Positions 1 to 6,412 of a stretch of DNA of 64,000 bases are shown in pieces. The translations under genes and the position numbers were made by a program. Under the pieces are notes generated by a model, which worked only from the letters and a program-made list of their open reading frames with translations, searched no databases and had not been told where the DNA came from. How positions within the stretch are numbered: position 1 is the first letter of the stretch; every line of letters begins with the position of its first letter. The stretch comes from Metabacillus sp. KUDC1714 (GTDB lineage: Bacteria > Bacillota > Bacilli > Bacillales > Bacillaceae). The stretch covers positions 124,001 to 188,000 of the forward strand of contig NZ_CP055263.1 in the NCBI RefSeq assembly GCF_014217835.1, given 5' to 3'.

Positions 1-435
1 TAGTAAATCATCGATCTTACTTAGATCTGAAATAGGAACAAGCACATCTAAATCACTTGATGTACGAAGGGAAACATCCCCGTATAATTCCTTGGCAAGA
101 ATTGGACCTTTTAAATGAATAAGTTTTAAGTTGTTTTGATCAAATAACTTGCTTACTTGTTCCATTTCACCACTTAAATAGAGCATTTTAAAAGTGTTTT
201 TCTTATATTCAAAAGCAAATCTGTTAACAACCTGTTGGGGAACTAACTCATTGATTTTCACCTTAAAAAATAGAGTAGAGTATACTCGATGGTGAATTGC
301 AAGACGAATGAATAAATCCCAATCGATACCTTCAAACATTCCTTTTGTGATCAAACTATTTTCTTTTAGAAGCTCAAGAATAAGCTTAAGTTCCTTCGGT
401 AATTCTTCTAATCCAAGCCCGGGATTATTATTCAT
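1..435 (-). CDS. Lasso-cluster nucleotidyltransferase, partial (cut by left edge)
   Basis: This frame opens with ATG at 435 and is still open at the window edge, giving about 145 residues. It has the signature of the NTase_5 family of nucleotidyltransferases: LKGPILAKELYGDVSLR, then a double-Asp metal motif in SDLDVLV. Its start overlaps the end of the B2 protease gene by 8 nt (ATGAATAA), with AAGGAG just upstream, so translation is probably coupled. Nucleotidyltransferases of this type accompany the kinase in paeninodin-like lasso clusters, where they are thought to elaborate the C-terminal phosphate further; that role is inferred here. The end and any transporter gene lie outside the window. 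Confidence 0.8.
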   Translation of the reverse strand, partial: MNNNPGLGLEELPKELKLILELLKENSLITKGMFEGIDWDLFIRLAIHHRVYSTLFFKVKINELVPQQVVNRFAFEYKKNTFKMLYLSGEMEQVSKLFDQNNLKLIHLKGPILAKELYGDVSLRTSSDLDVLVPISDLSKIDDLL

Positions 436-904
436 AGGTTTCTCCTTCATGAGCTTTACTTATTTTCTTCGCGAATTTTCCTACAACTGTAAATCTCTTC
501 ATTTCCTCAGATCCTGTTAAATAATAAGGACCACTTCTAAGCCAAGCATGGGCAATTAACTTCCCATTCTCATCTTTAGCCGTACCCAAGTATAATGTAC
601 TCTCAATTTTACGTCTTTCAAGCATCTTCATCGCTGCAATTGCCTTAACTAAACACATACTTTCCCAAAATGTATAGCGACTCATAACATTAACAGCACT
701 AGCAACCTCTTTTACTGCTTTTTTATCTATTACAGTTGAAACAGCTGTTTCATCCATTTTCATTCCTAACAATGGAGCAACCTCTGCAAATGGTTTTTCC
801 TTCACTTTCCTTGCCCAACCTAAAAGAATGAACGCTTCAATAAAAAGTAGTTGCGTTTTTGGTTTTTGACTTAAAAAAATTTGAATTCTATTAATCAATT
901 TCAT
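428..904 (-). CDS. Lasso peptide maturation protease B2 (transglutaminase-like)
   Basis: A 158-residue protein of the lasso B2 family, the cysteine protease that removes the leader from the precursor before ring closure. Length fits the family. The catalytic Cys is probably C84 in FWESMCLVKA, and the His is H119 in AHAWL, as in transglutaminase-fold proteases. It follows the separately encoded B1 protein by 21 bp; split B1/B2 is the usual arrangement in Firmicutes and actinobacteria. It overlaps the following nucleotidyltransferase gene by 8 nt. Confidence 0.9.
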   Translation of the reverse strand: MKLINRIQIFLSQKPKTQLLFIEAFILLGWARKVKEKPFAEVAPLLGMKMDETAVSTVIDKKAVKEVASAVNVMSRYTFWESMCLVKAIAAMKMLERRKIESTLYLGTAKDENGKLIAHAWLRSGPYYLTGSEEMKRFTVVGKFAKKISKAHEGETYE

Positions 905-925
905 TTTAATTATTAAAGAACTCCA

Positions 926-1228
926 TTACAGAGATACCTTTTCTTCTACTTGAATAATGTTTTCTTCTAGCAGACTCGATAGAAAAGAGAGAACCTGTTC
1001 TGTACAAACTTTTTCTTCAACCTCATAATTGTCCATAAGACTTATTATTAGCTGCTTTACTGTAATGGGGGATTCAATAAATCCCCAAATAACACTACCC
1101 ACTTCTCCAAGGTTATAATATTTCCCATTCTTAATACTTAACATCACCTTTTCTCCATCCATATCACTTACAATGTTACCCTTCCCTTGAACAATAATTG
1201 ATTCTAACGAGAATTTAAACTCTTTCAA
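926..1228 (-). CDS. Lasso peptide leader-binding protein B1 (PqqD-like)
   Basis: A 100-residue PqqD-fold protein, the RiPP recognition element that binds the leader peptide and presents it to B2. PqqD-type features are the short beta-rich N-terminus, MLSIKNGKYYNLGEVGSVIW (residues 29-48), and a helical C-terminal half ending in LLEENIIQ. Its ATG overlaps the kinase stop by 4 nt (ATGA), which indicates translational coupling. Expected partner: the W-x-x-P-x-L motif of the leader in the precursor at 2241-2372. Confidence 0.88.
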   Translation of the reverse strand: MKEFKFSLESIIVQGKGNIVSDMDGEKVMLSIKNGKYYNLGEVGSVIWGFIESPITVKQLIISLMDNYEVEEKVCTEQVLSFLSSLLEENIIQVEEKVSL

Positions 1229-2160
1229 TAGACTCCTACCTCCCTATCAATTGTGTCTAACACCACTCGGACTAGTTCATTAGCGGTAAATTCAGTTGCT
1301 GGTCTTTTTAATTGATACATAATCACCTGATTTGAGAGCTTGATACTTGTTTGAAAGTGCCAATCAACTAGACCAAGCCTTTGGATTAAAAAGTTTCGGT
1401 ATGTATGTTTATATAATGTTCTTAAACTTTCTAGTTTGTTAAGCGGATGTATCTCTACTTGTTTTATTCCATGATCACTGATTAATTCAAAAACACCTGA
1501 TAAAATTAATGGTTTATGATAGAAGTTGTTAGTAACAGGAATAGCATATTTGTTTTCTCTCTCGAACAATGGAGTGTATTTACTTACTTCCATGCCAAAA
1601 TGATCGATACTATTTTGCCACAGTTTTTGTTGTGGATAGGATGGTTTAACAATTACTTCATTATTTTCAGAAAATGAGACTGCTATCAAATCATCTGTTA
1701 ATAAATCATAGCCTTTGCTGATAAATGCTGAAGCTATAGTAGATTTTCCTGCTCCTGAATCTCCAATAAATGCGTAAGCTTTTCCATTCACATTAATAAC
1801 ACTTCCATGCAAAGGAAGAAACATTCTTTGCATAAGAAGGATTCCCATACAGGAGCCAAGAATATAAAGGCGAATTTTGTTTTCATCTACTCCTATCATA
1901 GGGGAAACAAGAATATTTTTACCATTCTCGATACAAAAGATAGCTGTATTTGTAACCTGAAACATTACAAAATTATCTTTTACGATATATCTTCTTTCAA
2001 AATCTGCAACTTGAGCCCATAAATTTGATAAATCAGTAACTTTAATATGAATTTCATCCATTTTTCCATGGGTGAACACTCCCACCTCATTTAATTCTGG
2101 AAGTCCCATATCACTTTTTATAATTAAATCAAATAATTGATATTTTTTAGTAATAGTCAT
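1225..2160 (-). CDS. Lasso peptide C-terminal serine kinase (HPr-kinase-like)
   Basis: A 311-residue P-loop kinase of the HPr kinase/phosphatase-like group. It has Walker A GDSGAGKST (residues 133-141), an upstream PLHGS (116-120) and a double Asp in LLTDDLIAV (153-161) resembling the HprK catalytic region. In characterised paeninodin-type clusters this enzyme phosphorylates the side chain of the C-terminal Ser of the precursor. The precursor next door does end in Ser, so substrate and enzyme match. It lies 80 bp after the precursor gene and overlaps B1 by 4 nt. True HprK is unlikely because of the setting and the different N-terminal domain. Confidence 0.9.
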   Translation of the reverse strand: MTITKKYQLFDLIIKSDMGLPELNEVGVFTHGKMDEIHIKVTDLSNLWAQVADFERRYIVKDNFVMFQVTNTAIFCIENGKNILVSPMIGVDENKIRLYILGSCMGILLMQRMFLPLHGSVINVNGKAYAFIGDSGAGKSTIASAFISKGYDLLTDDLIAVSFSENNEVIVKPSYPQQKLWQNSIDHFGMEVSKYTPLFERENKYAIPVTNNFYHKPLILSGVFELISDHGIKQVEIHPLNKLESLRTLYKHTYRNFLIQRLGLVDWHFQTSIKLSNQVIMYQLKRPATEFTANELVRVVLDTIDREVGVY

Positions 2161-2240
2161 CTTAGTTCACTCCGCTAAGCTTCATTTGCAATAAGGCCCT
2201 CATACATATTTGTATAAGGGCAATCCATAAGCTTTTAATT

Positions 2241-2372
2241 CTAGCTGTAATGATCTGCATCTTCTGGATCTGGATCGTTTTGCTCAGTATCAACATATCT
2301 TAACCCCGGTCCTGCCATTGTTTCTTTAAGATCAAGAACTTCTAGTAATGGTGATTGCCAATTTTTTTTCAC
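2241..2372 (-). CDS. Lasso peptide precursor (43 aa, paeninodin-like)
   Basis: This small gene lies between the cyclase and kinase genes. It starts with GTG behind GGGAGGTG, 15 nt after the cyclase stop. The leader is MKKNWQSPLLEVLDLKETM: it carries the B1 recognition pattern W5-x-x-P8-x-L10 and the required Thr at -2 (T18). The predicted 24-residue core begins AGPGLRYVD and ends DPDPEDADHYS. Ala1 and Asp9 of the core would form a nine-member macrolactam ring, and the C-terminal Ser24 is the phosphate acceptor for the adjacent kinase. From memory the core resembles paeninodin (AGPG start, Asp9, DPD repeat, HY(D)S end). Gly2-Asp8 closure is less likely because Thr would then be at -3. The tail is very acidic. 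Confidence 0.92.
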   Translation of the reverse strand: MKKNWQSPLLEVLDLKETMAGPGLRYVDTEQNDPDPEDADHYS

Positions 2373-2387
2373 TATTTTCACCTCCCT

Positions 2388-4316
2388 TCATTGTTTTTTT
2401 AAGAAACGATAAAGGATTATCGTTCTCATCAGTATCTTAAAATCCTCATGAAAAATTAATTCTGGTTTTGGATTAAGTCTGATATTGGACAAGGCTTCTT
2501 GGATAACATCAGAATTCACGAACTCTGTTAACACTGGATCTTTAAGACAAAATTCTAGTTCTTTTGTAAATAATCCCCAGTCATGAGCCATTCTTTGAAT
2601 CCCATCAGCTCCCTGGACTCCTCTTTTCCGTTGATTCAAACGAACATTATCAGGGAGGTAGCCCATCGTTGATCTTCTTATTAGCGCTCGATCTAATCCA
2701 TTTTGCACATATTGATTTTCAGGAACACCTAAACAAAATTTAATAACTCTTAAATCATTGGTAGGATCCCTTTCAATTAATGAATATTGTAAAGATAATT
2801 TTGTACTGTTAGTTCCAGTTAGCCCCCAAAAAAACAACTGATCAAATTGTTTCCTTCTACCTTCATATGCATCTGAAACTGAGGAACCATCTGTATCTAC
2901 ACCATGATCTTTAAGTCTTTCAAAAACATTTGTTCTTTTTGCAAAACTTGGATTAATAAAACTTGGAATTGAATAAAAAATATCTTTATTTCTTAAAACA
3001 GGAAATGCCTTTTTAGTAATGATCGAAAATAACCTTGATTTTTTTATCCCACGATTTTTACTATACTTATCCAATTCTTTATAAAGTTTTATCCACTTTA
3101 ATTTCTTCAATAAAGCACTTTGATAATCTAGTGCAGGGCCCCAGGATATTGTGTAATTTCCTCTTTTTCCATTTAAGAGTATTCCGATACCTTGCTCTTG
3201 GGCAATCTCATACATCCCCTTCATCCAATAGGAATTTTCAAAGAACTTATATGGCATTTCAAGAATATTTAACCATTCATCAATGTCTGAAAATGCACTT
3301 TTTCCCTCGAAGCGATAATATTGATCATTTATATTCCCTACATAATTAACAGTAGATTTAATAAAAGGGGTTTCATCAGCCACCCTACTTTTAGGAGTCC
3401 AATCTATAAAACCTTCAAGTGGTATATAACTAAATGTATGGAGTTTTTTATTTTCTTTCTCTAAACTTTTTGCAGCAAAACTAACAACTGAGCCAGAGTC
3501 CAAACCACCACTTAAATGGGCTCCAACCTTATGTTGTGTGCGTAGCCTGCAAGATACTGACTGTTTAAATACTTCACGAAAGGCAGTTTCGTACTCTTCA
3601 TTAGTTTTAAATTTTTGTTTTTCCCCCTCTGTTGTCAGGGTTATGTATCTATTAAATACAATGTTATTATTCGTGATGGATATTGAATGTGATGGAGGCA
3701 CTTGTTTTATCTCTTGATAGACGGATGAGAAAATATCAACAGATTCATGCATACCAGGATTCGAAATAAATTCAGCTAACCATTGTTCATTTAATTGCTT
3801 TTTAATACAGGGTACAGACAATAAAGGGTTCATTACTGTACAAAATAAAAATTGTTGTCCGTTTTGATGATAATAGAGGGTCCTGTTGCCCGAAAAATCT
3901 CTAGCGCCAAATATTTTTCTACTTCTTTCATCCCAAATTATGTAAGCAAAATCACCAAGTAAATACTTTGGGGACTTTTCTCCCCATTTATGGTAGGAAA
4001 GTAATATTAATTCACTATCTTTAATAGTTTTTCTTTTTTCCAGAGGAACTTGTAATCTCTCAAACAGATCATCACGATTGTCAATTATGGCATCTGCAGT
4101 TATCGCTAACCTTCTCTCCGCATCAAAATACGGTAACTTCTCTCCAACTGACTCAGGTGTAATCCATTGGGAGTGACACCCCAAAAAAACATTTTCCTTC
4201 TGTAAAAGTTGTACATCATCAGCTGGGTATCTCTCTAGTGACTTCATAATATTTCTGCAATATTCATATGGGATAGGCTCGTTACTAAAATTAATTATGC
4301 CAGCAATTGCACTCAT
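2388..4316 (-). CDS. Lasso cyclase C (asparagine synthetase B homologue)
   Basis: Adenylates the ring-forming Asp and closes the isopeptide bond to the N-terminal Ala. It has an N-terminal glutaminase-like domain (about 1-220) and a C-terminal synthetase domain with the PP-loop SGGLDSGS (about 269-276). The protein starts MSAIAGI, so the Cys2 nucleophile of true asparagine synthetases is missing, as expected for a cyclase that does not use glutamine. The frame stays open 7 codons further to a TTG, but GGAGG lies inside that extension and sits 7 nt before the ATG at 4316, which I chose. The 642-residue length suits the family. The precursor gene follows after 15 nt. Confidence 0.9.
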   Translation of the reverse strand: MSAIAGIINFSNEPIPYEYCRNIMKSLERYPADDVQLLQKENVFLGCHSQWITPESVGEKLPYFDAERRLAITADAIIDNRDDLFERLQVPLEKRKTIKDSELILLSYHKWGEKSPKYLLGDFAYIIWDERSRKIFGARDFSGNRTLYYHQNGQQFLFCTVMNPLLSVPCIKKQLNEQWLAEFISNPGMHESVDIFSSVYQEIKQVPPSHSISITNNNIVFNRYITLTTEGEKQKFKTNEEYETAFREVFKQSVSCRLRTQHKVGAHLSGGLDSGSVVSFAAKSLEKENKKLHTFSYIPLEGFIDWTPKSRVADETPFIKSTVNYVGNINDQYYRFEGKSAFSDIDEWLNILEMPYKFFENSYWMKGMYEIAQEQGIGILLNGKRGNYTISWGPALDYQSALLKKLKWIKLYKELDKYSKNRGIKKSRLFSIITKKAFPVLRNKDIFYSIPSFINPSFAKRTNVFERLKDHGVDTDGSSVSDAYEGRRKQFDQLFFWGLTGTNSTKLSLQYSLIERDPTNDLRVIKFCLGVPENQYVQNGLDRALIRRSTMGYLPDNVRLNQRKRGVQGADGIQRMAHDWGLFTKELEFCLKDPVLTEFVNSDVIQEALSNIRLNPKPELIFHEDFKILMRTIILYRFLKKQ

Positions 4317-4343
4317 GTCGTTCCTCCAAAATCCCAATATGTT

Positions 4344-4544
4344 TTAGTTTATTCTGCTTTTATAATTCATCCTGCCTCGATGTTGGTTAATGCGTTTATT
4401 TGTATCTAAAATATTAAAAGAGTGATCAACACTAAAAGCTCTTACCTCTTTAAGGTCAAACCCACAGTGAGGACATTGCCAACGGTCTATTTTTGTACTG
4501 CTAAATGATTGATTTAAGCATCGAGTACAAACTTTTTTGAACAT
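4344..4544 (-). CDS. Small zinc-ribbon protein heading the lasso operon
   Basis: A 66-residue protein with two CxxC pairs (C6-C9 and C24-C27) forming a rubredoxin/zinc-ribbon-like knuckle, then a basic tail of about 35 residues rich in Asn and Arg. GAGAGG lies 9 nt before the ATG. It is the first gene after the SinR-type operator array and ends 27 nt before the cyclase, so it is probably co-transcribed with the lasso genes. I do not recognise the family; a DNA-binding, chaperone or regulatory role is possible but unsupported. Confidence 0.7.
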   Translation of the reverse strand: MFKKVCTRCLNQSFSSTKIDRWQCPHCGFDLKEVRAFSVDHSFNILDTNKRINQHRGRMNYKSRIN

Positions 4545-4624
4545 TTTCGTAAACCTCTCTTATAGCTCTATTGAAGTTTCCAATTTCTATATAACAGGAT
4601 TCATAATAATTTATTACAAAGTTA

Positions 4625-4640
4625 ATTCTTAATAAAGAAC
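4625..4640 (-). promoter_or_regulatory. SinR-type operator, proximal site of lasso operon
   Basis: Minus strand GTTCTTTATTAAGAAT: the left half-site matches GTTCTYT exactly and the right half is its mirror with one end mismatch. It lies 80 bp before the ATG of the first gene, a usual distance for an operator over a promoter or early leader. Confidence 0.75.
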
Positions 4641-4784
4641 GATATAATATATTGTTCACAAAAGCTGCTATAAGTAAATTTGGTTATAGCTAAACAATTA
4701 AACTAATTTCTTACTATATTATAAATCTCAATAGATAAGTAAATTGAGGGAATTACTTATTCCTACTTTAAAAAACCTTTATAA

Positions 4785-4800
4785 CTTCTTAATAAAGAAC
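4785..4800 (-). promoter_or_regulatory. SinR-type operator, distal site of lasso operon
   Basis: Minus strand GTTCTTTATTAAGAAG. The first 15 bases equal those of the proximal site and of the site at 31432-31447, so the same protein should read all of them. The TATAAA just after it could be a -10 element. Confidence 0.7.
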
Positions 4801-4948
4801 AATTGGATATAAATAAGCGGAATTTATATAAAATAAATACTATATAAAGAACAATACTATAATTTTATTAAGAACGCAATAGCGTAATTTAACAATTTTT
4901 TTAAACCTAATATACTGTTAAAGATGCGAACAAGAAGAAACTGTAATG

Positions 4949-5995
4949 CTACAAAGAAATAAGCTTTTTCTTATCATTAATATCACTATTAAATCCATTT
5001 GGATTATTTACCTGCCACCGCCAAGAGTCTTCACACATTTCCTTTAATCCTCTTTCAGCTTTCCACTGTAATTCTTTTTCCGCTTTTGTAACATCTGCAT
5101 AGCTTATTGCGATATCTCCAGGTCGTCTTTCTACTATTTTATAATGAATATCTCTTCCAGAAACATCTTCAAAAGCTTTAATCATCTCCAAAACACTATA
5201 ACCATTACCCGTGCCAAGGTTATATGCATCCACCCCTTTTACCTTCATAACCTTTTCTAATGCTTTCAAATGACCTGCAGCAAGATCAACAACATGAATA
5301 TAATCTCTAACACCAGTTCCATCATGTGTAGCATAGTCGTCCCCAAAAACTTTTAGATCAGTTAATTTTCCAACAGCTACCTGATTAATATATGGAATAA
5401 GATTATTTGGTATGCCATTTGGATCTTCACCTATCAGACCACTAGGGTGAGCACCTACTGGATTAAAGTAACGCAGCAAGGCTATACTCCAATTATTATT
5501 CGAAATATAAATATCACGTAAGATTTCCTCAATCATTAATTTTGTTCTTCCATAAGGATTCGTAGCTTGAAGGGGTAATTTCTCTGAAAGTGGAACTTGA
5601 TCTTGTATCCCATAAACAGTAGCCGATGAACTGAATACCATATTATAGACCCCGAATTCCTCCATTACCTCACATAAAATTAATGATCCAGTGATATTAT
5701 TGTGATAATAATGCAGAGGTATCGAAACTGATTCTCCAACAGCTTTTAATCCTGCAAAATGAATGACTGCTTCTATATTGTTTTTAGTAAATATAGTTCG
5801 TAATTCTTCCTTGTTTAACAAATCTGATTGATAAAATTTTAAATCCTTTGCTGTTATTTCTCTAATTCGATCGAGTGAATTGTTTTTACTGTTGGATAAA
5901 TTATCGAGTACAACTATTTCATATCCCGCGTTTAATAATTCTACGCATGTGTGGGATCCAATATAACCTGCTCCGCCTGTGATTAGAATTGCCAT
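4949..5995 (-). CDS. galE: UDP-glucose 4-epimerase
   Basis: A 348-residue short-chain dehydrogenase that interconverts UDP-glucose and UDP-galactose (or the GlcNAc/GalNAc forms) in the cytoplasm. It has the NAD-binding GGAGYIGSH (G7, G10, G13), catalytic S124 and the Y148-x-x-x-K152 pair, and full family length. It probably supplies precursors to the polysaccharide cluster that follows; GtaB, encoded at 28333-29223, makes its substrate. Upstream are two SinR-type inverted repeats, so it appears to belong to the same regulon as the eps genes. Confidence 0.95.
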   Translation of the reverse strand: MAILITGGAGYIGSHTCVELLNAGYEIVVLDNLSNSKNNSLDRIREITAKDLKFYQSDLLNKEELRTIFTKNNIEAVIHFAGLKAVGESVSIPLHYYHNNITGSLILCEVMEEFGVYNMVFSSSATVYGIQDQVPLSEKLPLQATNPYGRTKLMIEEILRDIYISNNNWSIALLRYFNPVGAHPSGLIGEDPNGIPNNLIPYINQVAVGKLTDLKVFGDDYATHDGTGVRDYIHVVDLAAGHLKALEKVMKVKGVDAYNLGTGNGYSVLEMIKAFEDVSGRDIHYKIVERRPGDIAISYADVTKAEKELQWKAERGLKEMCEDSWRWQVNNPNGFNSDINDKKKLISL

Positions 5996-6060
5996 AGATT
6001 TAACCTCCGAAAGATTTATTCTTAATAGTAATGATTGAGTAGTGGGAAAACTCTAACTTA

Positions 6061-6076
6061 ATTCTTAATAAAGAAT
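6061..6076. promoter_or_regulatory. SinR-type operator, galE-proximal
   Basis: ATTCTTAATAAAGAAT, a near-perfect dyad that keeps the TTCTTT core and differs from the other copies only in the outermost base. It lies 66 bp before the galE ATG. Confidence 0.65.
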
Positions 6077-6190
6077 GTATTCGCAGTAACATATGAATGA
6101 ATTTGATTGATATCTACTCCTTACACCTTCCCTATAATTAAAATAGTTTATTTTCACATTTAGGGGGAAAATTGTAAGATTCCCAAAAAT

Positions 6191-6206
6191 GTTCTTTATA
6201 AAGAAT
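6191..6206. promoter_or_regulatory. SinR-type operator, central in galE/beta-helix gap
   Basis: GTTCTTTATAAAGAAT: an exact GTTCTYT half-site facing its mirror, with a perfect TTCTTTATAAAGAA core. It is about 200 bp from either start codon, so it could serve either promoter. Confidence 0.7.
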
Positions 6207-6412
6207 ACATTTTCATATTACACTCCTGCTAATTATTATTCAACCTTTTCGGGATATTTAACTAATAAATCCCGTAAGAAACAATTAGATATGTAAGTTT
6301 TAATATACAACCATTTTTATTATTACAATTTTGTCCAAGCATTTTGATAATTACTAGCATTTAATATAGTAAACGCAATATTATTTTTAAAATAGGAGGA
6401 ATGATATTTTTT

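Larger units (their letters stand above)
4545..4948 (-). promoter_or_regulatory. Control region of the lasso operon with SinR-type operator array
   Basis: A 404-bp AT-rich gap between galE and the zinc-ribbon gene. Read on the minus strand it has two full 16-bp inverted repeats, GTTCTTTATTAAGAAG (4785-4800) and GTTCTTTATTAAGAAT (4625-4640). It also has half-sites GTTCTTT (4846-4852) and GTTCTTA (4869-4875). These match the SinR operator (two GTTCTYT half-sites facing each other over 2 bp). No single convincing -35/-10 pair stands out; several weak ones are possible, for example TTGTTC at the 4846 half-site with TTATAT 17 bp on. No coding signal was seen. Confidence 0.7.
5996..6412. promoter_or_regulatory. 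Divergent control region of galE and the beta-helix gene
   Basis: A 417-bp non-coding, AT-rich gap between divergent genes. It has two SinR-type palindromes (6061-6076 and 6191-6206). A TATAAT at 6132-6137 on the plus strand is a possible -10 for the beta-helix gene but lacks a convincing -35. Since both genes read away from this gap, both could be repressed by SinR. Confidence 0.6.

Noticed and set aside
1225..2160. True HPr kinase (HprK)
   Set aside because: Setting inside lasso genes and a different N-terminal domain; only the P-loop part is HprK-like.
2388..4316. Asparagine synthetase of primary metabolism
   Set aside because: No Cys2 nucleophile and it is joined to a lasso precursor, kinase, B1 and B2.
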